Both the position numbers and the translations under genes were made by a program. Positions 11,969 to 23,496 of a stretch of DNA of 64,000 nucleotides are shown piece by piece. Below the pieces are notes generated by a model that ran no database searches, was not told the origin of the DNA, and worked only from the letters and a program-made list of their open reading frames with translations. The number at the start of each line of letters is the position of its first letter. The stretch's first letter is position 1. Source of the stretch: Psilocybe azurescens (Eukaryota; Basidiomycota; Agaricomycetes; Agaricales; Agrocybaceae); contig JAJIRX010000781.1 in NCBI GenBank assembly GCA_023853785.1, positions 1-64,000 on the forward strand, in the 5' to 3' direction.

Positions 11969-12816
11969 ACACTGCTGGCGCCGACCAGTGTAAGTAAAAC
12001 TTACAGCGAATTAAATACAGAACTTATGTAAGAATTGCTGTAAGTATGACATAGAGCACTTCTGTTTGAAAATAATACAGATAACAAACAGATATTCTGT
12101 TCGGTGGCTATAAGTTAAACAAACAGTATTTCTGTTTCTAAGCTGTAAGTCAATAATACACCTGAATAAAGAGAATTTCTATTCTTTGTCTGTTTGTTAA
12201 ATATACAGAATAGCTGTATGTAATTTCTGTATGTAAAACATACAGATATTGTGTATGTAATTGCTGTATGTTATACAAACACGAGTTCTGTAAAGAAAAC
12301 TTACAGTCAAAGTACAGAATTTCTGTTTGTTTTACCTACAGAATTTATGTATATAATTGCTGTATGTAAAACTTACACCAAAATATACAGTATTCGACTG
12401 GCTCAGGTGTAAGTTTTACATACAGCAATTATATACATAAATTCCGTAGGTAAAACAAACAGAAATTCTGTACTTTGACTGTAAGTTTTCTTTACAGAAC
12501 TCGTGTTTGTATAACATACAGCAATTACATACACAATATCTGTATGTTTTACATACAGAAATTACATACAGCTATTCTGTATATTTAACAAACAGACAAA
12601 GAATAGAAATTCTCTTTATTCGGGTGTATTATTGACTTACAGCTTAGAAACAGAAATACTGTTTGTTTAACTTACAGCCACCGAACAGAATATCTGTTTG
12701 TTATCTGTATTATTTTCAAACAGAAGTGCTCTATGTCATACTTACAGCAATTCTTACATAAGTTCTGTATTTAATTCGCTGTAAGTTTTACTTACACTGG
12801 TCGGCGCCAGCAGTGT
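11969..12816. repeat. 848-bp near-perfect palindrome (foldback element)
   Basis: Two arms of about 407 bp are inverted copies of each other around a spacer of roughly 26 bp (about 12376-12401). The ends read ACACTGCTGGCGCC on both strands. I count only a handful of mismatches, for example at the CACCTGAATA/CACCCGAATA and CCTACAGAA/CCTACGGAA positions. The arms are themselves built from short alternating motifs of the type CTGTATGT and ACTTACAG. No coding frame is present and I see no clear target duplication. This fits a non-autonomous foldback transposon; transcripts through it would form a long hairpin. Confidence 0.9.
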
Positions 12817-13821
12817 GAAGATTTGCTACTCACTTTGGAAAGGGAACCGATTTGCAGCACGTAAGTCCAGTATTGCCTACAGATGTTATATTAGACAATC
12901 GTTTATGTTATACATCACATGAAAGCAAAAAATTACAGTCCTATGGCACCAGACAATTATATAGTATTAGTTATCAATTCCATAAAACAAATTCAAAAGA
13001 ACGTACTCCTTGGCCCGAGCCTAGCGTAGTGTCGTGGGACGTCAGTAAGAATAGTAAGCACATCTTCTTGTGAACATACATTGATCCCCCAGACCACCTT
13101 GAGCTGCGACGAAAGCGGCAGAACCAGAAAGAACAAGAAGGATGGCGGCGAAGTTGAAGACTTTGTACATCGTGAGGATTTGTTAAAGCTCCTGTCTCTC
13201 TCCTCCTCCTCCTTTTATAACTTTCAGAACTGGCTCAGGGATGTGATGTTTCCTACGACATCGGATATTTACAGAGCGTATTGTGGTCATTACACCTCCA
13301 AATTCACTACAGAAGTGATTAAAATCGCTGTACATGTTGAATATTATGAAAGATTTTGGATATCTTGGAGCGGATCATTGTCATTACGGCCAGTATTAAC
13401 GCCATTCTGAGAGAACCCCGAGAATTGCTACGAAGACACGAGATTTGAGGGCATTCTGGAATGGGCAAGATCCATATACCTCTCACTGTGTTAGCTTGCG
13501 TATTTTATGAGCCAAGTCAAAGAGCTTGCGGAGGAATATTGATTGGACATTTGTTCGATGTGGGGCCTCAGAAGGGTAATAAGCGCTCAACGTTCGACAT
13601 GTGATACCTTCAAGCTCTCGTTATTTCCCCTTGAAACTATAGTGTTCTACAAATCACCTAAGTCTAGTCTAGATCAGGTGTGTAGCTGATCACGTCCATT
13701 TCTAATGTGATTTTGATTTTCAAGAAGGGTTTGGATGCAGTCAGCTGGACGTGTTCGGGAAATTAAAGAGTAATGGACTCACAAATGATAGGGCATGGCC
13801 ACAATCAGATACGCCGGATTT
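12817..13821. other. intergenic, nothing recognised
   Basis: Small open frames exist (the longest about 110 codons at 13081-13410) but have no motif or family resemblance I can point to, and part of that one is a pyrimidine tract resembling an intron end. Confidence 0.4.
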
Positions 13822-14996
13822 CTAGAAGGCGTAATCAGTCATCCGTATGGAGATTTTTATCGAAGCCATGGACCGGACGACCGGTAGGATATTTTTCGTG
13901 TAATGGTCGATATGACCTTGCACTTTGGGATCGAGTGAATGTCCCAGTTTTTTGCAGGCAACAGTTAAGTTTATGGCCTTGAGAAAAGAGTATTTTGGAC
14001 ATGATAGGACCGCGTCAAAATCGTCTAGTTGGCGCTTTGATTTCTCGATATCTATGTCGCCATTTTCGTCGCATTCGAATAACGTTTCGTATCCGATGGT
14101 AATGTTAATGGTTTGGATGCGGCTGGGTTCCGACTTCTTGATTCGAAGCAATTGGCACAAATTTGGAAGGATCAGGCGACATTCCGCGGCGGTGTTCGTA
14201 AATGGTGCACCGATGACCACAGTAAGAGTCTTCAGATTTTTGAGCGACACAATATTGGAGCTGGCTGGGAATATTGTGAAGTCTGGGCAGAATATCGGTA
14301 GTTATTTATACAAGCAGACAACATTACATACCGTCCTCACTAGGCTTCCAGATTATAGTGGTAAGAATGAGCGATAGTGATTCTAAATTCGAAGAACAAG
14401 GAAGGAGGTCGTCTGGAAAACGAGCGATATTCTGCAGTTCCAGAGATGTCAAAGAGGGGAGACGCGCATATTTGTCGAATAGCAGACGACAACTCCTCGC
14501 TAAAACTAGTCCACCGATATGTCCGAACGACGTTCTTGAAAACAAATTTCTTGACCCCGCCAAGTTTGCAAAGAATCGAAGGAACAGTAGGGTCCATAAG
14601 AAGCCAACAGGGCCGAAACAGTTGTGCAACATCCTTGAAAATGTTTCCCAATACCAACGTTTGGACAGTCCCCGCCGTCCCCAGACGATCCGTCTCTCCC
14701 AGAAGATGGAGCAGTGTTTGAAGCCATCCTTTCTGCTTTCGGTTATATTCCGACTGAAATTGTGGACCGCCTAGTAGTTGGAGTGTCGCGAATATATGAT
14801 GTTTGACCCGGGAGTGGAAGGATTTCGACACGAGCGAACAGGACAGAAGGGTTTTTCTGTTCTCCGATGCTGCTAGGTCATCAATGACCAGGTCAAAAAT
14901 TTCTGTCGGAAAGATGGCAGCCTGGACCTCCTCGTTGTAGGCCGAGTTCTTCGTGGTCAGAAGCGGCATATTCGGCAAGCTTGTAGTGGTCGACAT
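13822..14996 (-). CDS. F-box protein with LRR-like C-terminal region
   Basis: Probable substrate adaptor of an SCF-type ubiquitin ligase. Starting at ATG 14996, residues around 28-70 form an F-box: IFPTEIFDLVIDDL followed by the SCSLVSKSFHSRVKHHIF helix typical of agaricomycete F-box proteins. Downstream is the leucine-spaced SLTSLELQN repeat-like region. A 49-nt intron (14283-14331, GTATGT...CAG) leads to a second exon with SLKNLKTLTVVIGAP and a TAG at 13822. Between SAIRQICAS and SLTSLEL the frame changes near 14461-14475 by a single base with no room for an intron, so either the copy is broken or one base is missing. Mushroom genomes have large families of such proteins, so the substrate cannot be inferred. 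Confidence 0.72.
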
Positions 14997-15415
14997 CGGT
15001 AAACGGTGTTTTCAAACGACTGGAGAAGAAACAGACGAGGTTTGCCGGTGCATGGTCGATTTATACACAGTACCAGACAGTATCCGGGGCATGAATCTGA
15101 AACACAAGCGACTTGTAGGCGACGGAAGCTAAACTAACAAGTCCACGTAGTCAGCTCATGGACGGTGAACCACGGTCTCAATTGGAAAAAACCGATCGAT
15201 GTGCTGTTGAAAATGCAGCAGCTGACGAAGCGGAGTTATTTGTGGAGGGACACTAGAGACGGGTTCGACTTGAACTAGCGTATTCGCGAACAAAGTCTTT
15301 CCTACTCCTTTACCAGGGTTCAGGTTGGGGTATTTGGGGAACCACCAGCGTATTACCATAAGTACGGTGACAACACTTCTCAAACTCTCAGTTGCTCGGA
15401 TCTTGCCTCAAAAGA
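14997..15415. other. promoter side of the F-box gene, no gene recognised
   Basis: Short open frames only. No distinct promoter element that I would name. Confidence 0.35.
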
Positions 15416-15650
15416 GGCGATCAGAGTGCCCGATTTTGGGCCGGTTTTGGGACCGGTTTTGCCGCTCAAAAGCTCTCCAAAACCACTTTAAAAATCGTCG
15501 CAAAAGCGCCTCAAGAGGTTTTAAAATAGGTTTTCAAACTTCTTCGAAGGTACTTTTGATGATTTTATTTCGAAAACCTAGGTTGAAGTGGTGTCAAAAC
15601 CGGCATCAAAACCGTGTCAAAACACTCAATACAGTCCACTCTGACCGTCC
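15416..15650. repeat. possible short MITE-like repeat
   Basis: A 235-bp segment whose ends are inverted (TCAGAGTG at 15421-15428 and CACTCTGA at 15637-15644), with internal repeated GGTTTTG, CAAAACC and AAAACCG motifs that pair with each other. No coding content and no target duplication seen. Assigned as MITE-like from structure only. Confidence 0.4.
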
Positions 15651-17503
15651 CTAATCTCTTATCTGATCTGCTTACTTGTTTACCTTCCATTCATTTCTTA
15701 CAGTTTTTCTCGTTGAAGATTCAGTACATTCGTGATATATGACTGCAGAATCTGCCAATGGGAAATCATTGATTGTGCTATGTTGTAAAGGAGGCGCTCG
15801 ACACAAAGACATTTGTATCTATTGTACACTTCAACTCTGTCAGAACCTCTCAATAGGGGAGAGAACAACATATATAGAATTGAAGACACTCCTCAGCGTC
15901 ATTTATTCGCCACTCAATCGTTCTATATTCTTGAATCCGATAGATCTAGGGATTCGTGTCATAATTTCGATCTTGTCTTCGACCCTGCCCTTCCTTGTAC
16001 CGGTCTGCTTGTGCCAGTGACCCCTCTCTGATATTATATCTCATAGAACTGGCACATGGCGAGAACTCATAAAATCTCTCAGTCTCTAGAATACCTGCCG
16101 ACGCCGGTTCCTCGAACGTAACGTCGCGTTGAGACAGTTACGAGAGTGGGCGTCAATTACTCGTTGTATATCGATTTTCATGGGATTATAGATCACTTTC
16201 GATAGTAAATCTATTCCTGTTAGCAGGGTAACTTATCTAAAGTCCAACAAGTCAGAAGATAATAACTTTTTAACATCTTCTCAGTGTGGGGCATTCCCTC
16301 GTCCCATCGCCCAATCGCAAGCTACACTACAGTGCTACTTTCCCTGATTACCTTACCATTCTTTTCTGAAATAAATAAAGTATCAAAGACCGTTTTCACT
16401 CTTGTTATCTTAATCTTCCATGCTAAGAGACGTTTCACCGTCGTAAATAAGAGCAGACGGCCTGAGGCCTCTCTTAAAGGGGCCCGAGTAGAGACCCAAG
16501 AGGTCAGCTCGGCTCTGTTCTGCATAAAATGACTTTTTCCGCGGCCTTGGCAAGCGGAGCTTGATGCATAGCGAGTGTCATTGTCAAGAGATTCGATTAC
16601 ATTACTCAGGAGAGGTACATCGCACCAATTAGATAGTCCTCTTTGGTGTCATTCTTGCTCGAACCACACCCAGTGATTGGCGACTTGATCGAAGGCATAC
16701 TTGAAAAAAAAATAAGGATAAAGAAGACGATACACAAAAAGATGAATGTCCGAGAGGCAACCCATGTCGAATTTTACGTTTTCTATACTTAGACTACGGG
16801 GGAACCTGACAGCCTTGAATGATGGTACCCCGGAGTCCTTCTGAAATTCAGATATCGCAGACTCCAGAATAATGATCAAGTCCGTGGTCGTCCGAGGAGT
16901 TGCTGAATATAACCTCGACGTTGACTCCGTCGCTAAGGTTGACTCGGTTCTTTGTGTTATGAGGTAGAATTCTTACCAGTTTGACGCAAGGAAGTAGAAA
17001 TATACAAGCCGCACTCCATACAAAACTCGGTTCTGCTTGCTAGAAGATGTCCAGGTGTCCTGTAATCCCAGAACGTAGCAATATTTCCACCTAGTTTCCG
17101 CCATCGTTAGCAGAGCGCGTAGGAGTCAAGGAGATCTATTCTTGCCACCTCAACTCCCGAATGTCTCGGAGAACCTAGTACGACTGGTTCCTATAATTAC
17201 TATTCTGATTGTCAGTCGATGCCTAACATGCTTAAGAAATAGAAAAGCCCTATGACGATGCTTTGCCTTCAATTCTTGGCTTGTAATTGGTGATCAACAC
17301 AAGCGTGAAGCTGACAGGTCAGTCGGACTCGAGCATGACTGTGGGCTTTGAACGACTTTCGGCGAACACCGATGAACTTGCTGACCAAACGTTAGCATGC
17401 TCTCTTCAGTCTGTCTTTCCTGTTTCCTACTCCGAGAAATACAAAATACTTACTTCTTCCACAAGAATGTGCAACCCGATGTGTAGTCGTACATAACTAT
17501 GAC
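15651..17503. other. intergenic, nothing recognised
   Basis: About 1.85 kb. No frame above 95 codons, no tRNA-like box pairs and no repeat that I can link to another part of the window. Confidence 0.4.
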
Positions 17504-18811
17504 CTACTCCAGCTGCCTTAACCAATCCCCCGAGACAACTCCTTGCTCAAGGCTCCAAGACGAAAGAGTCCCACCAGTCTCCGCTTCCTGCCCAAACACA
17601 TACCTCGACAGTTTATCGATGATATGACCCCTGCAGAACGGCGACGAAATGGCTATCTCGAGGGCCTCGTATACATGCGAATGGCGGGTGTAATGTGCGC
17701 TGATAGGATCTGCTCGTGTAAAAGCGGCGAGGTATTCTTCTCGAAATGCCTCAAGAGTCGCGGGCGAGTCTTCCTGGAGCTCTTCGCGAGGGCGGATTGG
17801 CGTTACCAGTTGACTAGCGGGTGTAGTCGGACGTTCTGCCTCTTCATCGCTGCCTTGTCCTTCCGCAGTGGACTCGTTCTCATTCCCAGGATATCCATAC
17901 ACGAGAGGATCCCAGTCACGGGTAATCCAAGAGGGATACCTAGCGTAACCTCCCTGTCTAGGGCCAATAATCATTCCATCCCAGTCAATAATACCTGTAA
18001 CGTTTCCTTCATCATCCACAAATACGTTCTGATAGTTGAAGTCGGGCATGGAAAGCACGAATGGTGGTCCGTCTAGTGTCTCATCGGGTAGAGACCCGGC
18101 AAATAAGCGGAGGAGGGCCAGGGAAACTTTGTGATCCGTTGTGGGTGCTGAAGCGAATTGCCTGGTAATCTCGCCGAGCAGATAAGTGTGCACAGTGCTA
18201 TATGGTCCTCTTATGGTGGTATCTGCATTCTCAAGATCATCGTAAGAAGGCAGCAGTGGAATGACAACATGTTCATCCAGTTTGGCGTCGTAATCGAGAC
18301 TCCCGATGCTGGGAAAGCTCAACGCCTTTAGTTGGGACATGTACGAGACCAGGGATTCAAACACAGTATTGCGTCTCGCTTGACTGAACCAAGCGGAATC
18401 GAACCATAATTTACAAAGTTGCGTGCCCTTGATGCGCTCCATGAGCATGTACGGCCGACCAATTGCATTTTCGGGAATGGCCGAATAGTCGTAGATGTGC
18501 GGAATTGGGATGGTTGTGTTCTTTTGTATGAGTTTCATAACAATGATATCTGACCGCATGCGCTGCTCGAGTAGAGGACTCCATTCAACTATGGGAGTGC
18601 GGAAGACCCATTGGGCTCCATCGGCAAAGTCGAGAAACCACACTACATTGAAAGCGCCAACTTTCGGGACAGGAGTGACGGTGCATGGTGTGTCGATAGA
18701 GATGAGTTGCTGATATGCCGCCCCAGCCAAGGATGCAATGGTTGTGAGATCAACAAGAGCGACGAAAGAATGGGTGGATGGGGACGAGGACGCAGAGAGA
18801 TTGTTAGACAT
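17504..18811 (-). CDS. APH-fold phosphotransferase-like protein, 435 aa
   Basis: Single-exon gene starting at ATG 18811 (SNNLSASS); in-frame codons upstream offer no better ATG. The order of motifs follows the aminoglycoside/choline kinase-like (APH) fold common in fungal genomes: a glycine-containing N-lobe with FNVVWFLDFADGAQWVFR, the helix with LIQKNTTIPIPHIYDY, the hinge PYMLMERIKGTQL, the catalytic loop MPDFNYQNVFVDDEG, and the metal-binding IDWDGMIIGPR. The loop has Met where many members have His, before the retained Asp and Asn. About 70 residues after the catalytic core are acidic and Ser/Thr-rich (NESTAEGQGSDEEAE). Substrate is unknown; such fungal proteins are often annotated as aminoglycoside phosphotransferases without evidence that they confer resistance. 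Frame is fully intact, unlike several neighbours. Confidence 0.85.
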   Translation of the reverse strand: MSNNLSASSSPSTHSFVALVDLTTIASLAGAAYQQLISIDTPCTVTPVPKVGAFNVVWFLDFADGAQWVFRTPIVEWSPLLEQRMRSDIIVMKLIQKNTTIPIPHIYDYSAIPENAIGRPYMLMERIKGTQLCKLWFDSAWFSQARRNTVFESLVSYMSQLKALSFPSIGSLDYDAKLDEHVVIPLLPSYDDLENADTTIRGPYSTVHTYLLGEITRQFASAPTTDHKVSLALLRLFAGSLPDETLDGPPFVLSMPDFNYQNVFVDDEGNVTGIIDWDGMIIGPRQGGYARYPSWITRDWDPLVYGYPGNENESTAEGQGSDEEAERPTTPASQLVTPIRPREELQEDSPATLEAFREEYLAAFTRADPISAHYTRHSHVYEALEIAISSPFCRGHIIDKLSRYVFGQEAETGGTLSSWSLEQGVVSGDWLRQLE

Positions 18812-19170
18812 GTCCAAGCTTCGCTCAATCAATCAGCGTGCAAATAACTCGAGGTGAGTGACAAGTCCTAGTGACCATCTGAAATCCACAGAATAAAAAA
18901 TGTAAAACGCAGCAGCAAAGAGCCCGAGATTGGGACGCAACTTTCAAGTTGTGTGTACTACCACAGTGATCAATATCCAGATGACCGAAATCCATCACCT
19001 GCAGGTTGCTTGCAGACTGCCGGGTCCTATGTGTCCATTTTTCTATATATTGTACATAGCAGCTTCGCTCATGATAACTTTGACAGACCTGACTCGTCAC
19101 AGCAACTTCCCCCTTCCTTCCTCCAGCGTACAACAAATCCCTCCTCATGACCCCTTCTCTCCAGCCTTTC
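18812..19170. other. intergenic between kinase-like gene and broken gene
   Basis: No feature identified. The start of the kinase-like gene faces the + strand frame that begins near 19178, so a shared divergent promoter is possible. Confidence 0.3.
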
Positions 19171-19977
19171 TATCCATGCCTAGCGGGTCTATCGAAGTGC
19201 AGTGGCCCTTGGACCTCACATCGTACATCGATTTCGTCACCATGGGCGGCGGTGCCCGTGCAGACCAGTACTTTAAAATGGACCCTCGACCCATACCTGA
19301 CTTTTGCGACCATGCAACCTAGCGCCGCTGTGCACTTCTAGAGCGGCGCCTCGGATGACGGGCAGAATCCCCAACTGAAGGCAGCCTGTTTTATCACGCA
19401 GGCGAATAACGGGGACACCAATTTCGTCGCGCACCATCCCGGCGGATCTCAAGAAATTGTGTTCTCGACCCTCGAACGCTATCGTCCGAATGACTTTGAC
19501 AATTTACGGGAGTTTGGGCTTTCACGGACCAGCTCCACTGGACCATTTTATCCAAGAGCGGGATAATGCTAAACACGGATATACTATTTGCACCAAGTAC
19601 GGTACTCAGATCCTCCATCAGTATCATGACAGTACAAATCCATTGTGTCCTAAGGTGATGTTGTGTCGTTATCGACCGCCAGTGCAGCAGCAGGTAAGCA
19701 GTTATCTTGGATTCGTACTGCTGGCCGTAACACTCAAGTAATTCACGTATATCTTCCATCAGATTCAAAGCTTCTCAGGTAAGTCAAACAGTTGGCCATT
19801 CTCATGGGAAGTCCGCACGGCCTATGATGGCAACGACAAGAAACTGAAGTTATGGATCCGGGTCGAGCGTCTTCAAAGTCCCAGCATTGACCCGATTGAC
19901 TTTGATGCCTTGGTCCACGCTTGTATTTTGTCCACTTGGATCATGAAGTCGAAGATCATTGGCTGCACAAAAATTTG
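19171..19977 (+). pseudogene. uncharacterised gene, apparently broken
   Basis: Protein-like blocks lie on the + strand in successive frames: SGSIEVQWPLDLTSYIDFV then MGGGARADQYFKMDP near 19178-19285; QLKAACFITQANNGDTNF and EIVFSTLERYRPNDFDNL near 19370-19510; and WPFSWEVRTAYDGNDKKL with LWIRVERLQSPSIDPIDF near 19795-19910, ending at TGA 19975-19977. Stops at about 19339 and 19562 and frame changes separate them. I do not recognise the family; composition suggests a soluble beta-rich protein. It may be a degraded gene or an intact one with unrecognised introns and indel errors. Upstream it faces the kinase-like gene divergently. Confidence 0.35.
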
Positions 19978-20305
19978 AACTGCTATCTTGTTGTATTCAC
20001 TTCCATGTCGCAGTGCTATCGACAATCACTCTAGCATATATATGCAGCTTACCATCAATGTTCCTTGGGATGAATGTATTACACGAGGTGATAAGAAAAA
20101 GTGTCGTAGCTAGATTAAAGTTTATTAAATGTATTAACCCAAAAATGCCCTAGTACCAATACTATCAGTGATGTAAGCATGCAGCCTGAGCATAAGATGA
20201 GGCTCAAATGTGGGTAAAAGAAACAAAAATGATCGATTTATCGTTGATAAATTATAAATTTAGGTCATTGAAAATCGCGCCCTTCTCACAAGGCATAATC
20301 CCTTT

Positions 20306-22264
20306 CTAAACAGCGAGAAGCATCTTGGCGGGATCTTCGAGGTATTCCTTGATTTTCACTGAAAAGAAAAGATAGATTAACAATTAAACGCATTCCTTGT
20401 AATCAACAGCTGGACAAGACATACCAAGGAATGTCACAGCTTCACGTCCATCCATCAAGCGATGGTCGTAGGTCAGAGCAACGACCATAATGGGACGGAT
20501 GACAATCTGGCCGTCAACCACAACGGCGCGGTCTTTGATGGTGTGCATGCCTACACCACGTGATTGCATTAGTTTCAAGCACATCGAGAGCAACAGGAGA
20601 GAGGAACGTACCGAGGACAGCTGCTTGAGGCAAGTTGATGATAGGTGTGCCGTAGAGCGATCCGAAGACGCCTCCGTTGGAGCTAAAGATTGGTGAGAAA
20701 GGATGTAAATATGAGATATTGACCTGCGAAGACGAAAGACGATAAGAGTGAACAAACATGGTGAATGTGCCTCCAGCCATATCCTCAAGTCCCAGCTTTC
20801 CATCGCGAGCCTGTCATACAAAAAAATCAATATCCAACCACAATGTTATCGAACAAAATTTAAAAATAAACAAACGCACCCTCTTGCCCAGAGAAGCAAC
20901 CTCTCTCTCAATGTCAACCAATCCCATTCCCTCAGCATTCCTCACCACAGGCGTCACCAATCCCTTGGGTGTAGCAACCGCCACGCTCAAATCGACGTAA
21001 TCCCTATACACAATCTCATCTCCTTCAATGCTAGCATTTGCCGCAGGGATCTCCTTGAGCGCCAACACCGAGGCCTTGGCGAAGAAGGACATGAAGCCCA
21101 GCTTCACGTCGTGCTCTTTCGCTACAGCGTCCTTATATTTCTTGCGCATGTTGACGAGAGCGGACATGTCGATTTCGTTGAAGGTCGTTAGCGAGGCGGC
21201 GGCGTTTTGCGATTGCTTGAGGCGTTCGGCGATGCGCAGGCGCATGCGGTTCATTTTGACCTGTGGTCCATTTTTAATGAGTTTAAAATGTGAGCAGAGA
21301 TAATGAGGTATACACGCACCCTGGTCTCATTCCTGCTACCGACAGCGGGTTTAGGAGCGGCAGGGGCGCTTTCTTTCTCCTTAGGAGTTTTCTCCTTTGA
21401 AGATTCTTTTGAAGACTCCTTCTCGGCTTTAGGTGCCTTCTTATCTGAATCTGATGGTTTGGGAGGTGGCGGCAGTTTCTTATCTGCCTGTTGGTCGCTA
21501 GGTTCAGAAGCATCTTTGGGCTTGGGTTTTGATTCTGTTTCTGAGGGGCCCTTCTCTTCTTTTGGCGGGGGGAGGAGCAGGAGTCGAGGCTGGTGCAAAT
21601 TGCCATAAATATTGCGATAGGGAAGGAATGGAAAAATGATGACGTACATTCGCTGACTTCTCCCTCTTCGATGATGAAAAGATCCTGACCAGGAACAACG
21701 GTGTCCTCCTCATTTGCAAGCAGTTTGACGATGGTTCCAGCTTTGGGCGCGTTTACTGACACGTCAATCTATAGCCCAGCCAAAAGATCCGGATGAAAAA
21801 GGAAGCACGGGTGGAAGCAAAAAAGGTCAGAAGGATATGTTTGGGAATCGGTCGGGGAGACCGTTCCTAGTTCCAACGGACCTTGTCAGTCTCAATCGTG
21901 GCAACCTCCTCATCGACAGCGACAGTGTCCCCGACTTGTTTTGTCCACGTCTTGAGGGTACCCTCGGTAATGGATTCCGCCATTTGGGGTACTTGAACAG
22001 TTTCGGCTAATTGAAGGGTCCCCTTTAGTGGTGTGTGGGGTATTGAACACCAAATGTTGCAACAGACCTTGCAGCAGACGACTGGTATGGAACTGTGCCA
22101 TCCTGGAGCGAATCCTGAACACCAGATTATGAGCACTGCTGGACCGGTCGCCCGGGTAGGTCTGCAACTGGCGCAACTTACAGGAGTTTTGAAGCATCCT
22201 GAATATGCTGAGGGCGCAACAGAGAGCGGCCGCGCGCGACGGCGATGATACGTTTTGAGAGCAT
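20306..22264 (-). CDS. KGD2: dihydrolipoamide succinyltransferase, E2 of 2-oxoglutarate dehydrogenase
   Basis: Transfers succinyl groups from lipoamide to CoA in the mitochondrial TCA cycle. Ten exons with GT-AG introns can be placed: 22264-22182, 22135-22068, 22006-21882, 21768-21648, 21589-21320, 21260-20880, 20810-20758, 20682-20612, 20550-20425 and 20358-20306. The order is a basic mitochondrial presequence ([13 protein letters not shown]), then a lipoyl domain ([13 protein letters not shown] with ETDK as the lipoyl-lysine site and [11 protein letters not shown]). An Ala/Pro/Lys linker follows, then the CoA-dependent acyltransferase domain ([45 protein letters not shown]). The catalytic [11 protein letters not shown] motif is intact, and the protein ends DPAKMLLAV. 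There is no E3-binding domain, as expected for KGD2. One extra base in an A run of the coding strand (T run at 21560-21563) breaks frame in the linker. For an essential gene this suggests an assembly error. The donor at 21881 is the unusual GTCCGT. Confidence 0.95.
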
Positions 22265-22414
22265 TGGTAAAGTCGGAGGAGGATAGTATTGGAGTCAGAA
22301 AATGGGCTGCCAGCTGCATCGTCCACACGGTAATCTGTTTGGCCCAGCTTGGTCCGTCTCCCTGACACACCGCAAATGACACCGTCCGAGCCCGACACAT
22401 TTCTTCCAATTCTC

Positions 22415-23496
22415 TGTTATTCATCTACAATACAGTCAAATGACTGAGCTACCGGAACACCTTTGTTCTCCAAGGCGCAAAATAGTGTGATATTTTCTCA
22501 GAGAGAATATGAAGCCAAAGTATGGTCACCTAGATTCCCATTGGTACAACCTGATAAGAGACCTTTCTAATTTCCCACCACCAGAATTAACCTCTCATCT
22601 TTATCTAGTTCGATGACATATCTCCGTATGCGCTCTTTTTATAACACCTATTAGAAGAGAGAAAATTGCAAGTAGAAACGGCAGAGTAGGCGTGAGAGAT
22701 ACCTTGTTGAAAGGGAGCGGACAGAAATAGATAACGGTCAAAGCTATGACGTCAAGCTAACGTCCTCTATTGAGTTATTCAAGCAGGACTGGGAAGTCTT
22801 TCTATAACAACACTCTCAACTAACCACCGCATAGTACACGCCAGAACCTTATTTTCAATGAGTTTCAAAAGTGACCCTACTATCAATCCTACTAAACCTG
22901 ATCGTAAGTGTTCCGGTGACTTAAACCTGGCGCTAAGTAGTACTAAAGAAGCGACGTGCACCAGCGGTTACGAGGAATCAACCAGACTCAGAGAATACAA
23001 GCACAGAGGGGGGTGTCAGGAGAGCAGAATATTCCCGGGAGCTACCCATCGAGCCCCAAAGACAGTATGTCACTGTTGTCTACCGTATATGCGTTTGCTG
23101 ACTGAAGCATCTCGACACAGCTACAAGCTCCGGCGGTTATTCTGCAACTCCGGAGAACACATGGTCAGATAAATCCCAGAGAGGAACCAACTTTCCTCTA
23201 GGAGCGGAAAGCAACAGCGCGAATGTTAATGGAGAGAGCAGTAACGATACCGGCCTCATAGACCAGTCCACGAGCGGAACCGATCTGGTGCCTGAGATAC
23301 AAGACGCAAAGCAAGGTCGAGACAAGACTTTCGACAACTCAGAGGATGTCTGGGGCGTTGAGAAGGGTGCCGGGAAGGATTTCTAATGCATGTAGTGCAA
23401 CGATGGTGCTTGAATACAAGTATTGAATGACTGTACAGCAATTCATCCTACATAGATGCATTCTTAAATTTAAAGGTGAAGAATTAAGATAACGAA
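22415..23496 (+). repeat. 1.08-kb dispersed repeat, copy 1
   Basis: Begins TGTTATTCATC about 150 bp upstream of the KGD2 start and matches 62417-63473 in the same orientation over its full length, with scattered substitutions and small indels. I see no target duplication and no terminal inverted repeats. It carries protein-like + strand frames: one from ATG 22858 (SFKSDPTINPTKPD, LALSSTKEATCTSGYEES) and another ending DVWGVEKGAGKDF at TAA 23384-23386. The second frame is open for about 94 codons in this copy but is shifted in the other copy. It could be a low-copy transposable element, or a duplicated fragment of a gene I do not recognise. Confidence 0.8.

Noticed and set aside
13081..13410. 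109-codon + strand frame
   Set aside because: No motif, includes a pyrimidine tract typical of an intron end, and no neighbour or repeat supports it.
19394..19768. - strand frame of 124 codons
   Set aside because: Runs antisense to the better-supported + strand blocks and has no recognisable domain.
20384..20830. - strand frame of 148 codons presented as a separate gene
   Set aside because: It reads through introns of KGD2; the spliced model explains the conserved parts.
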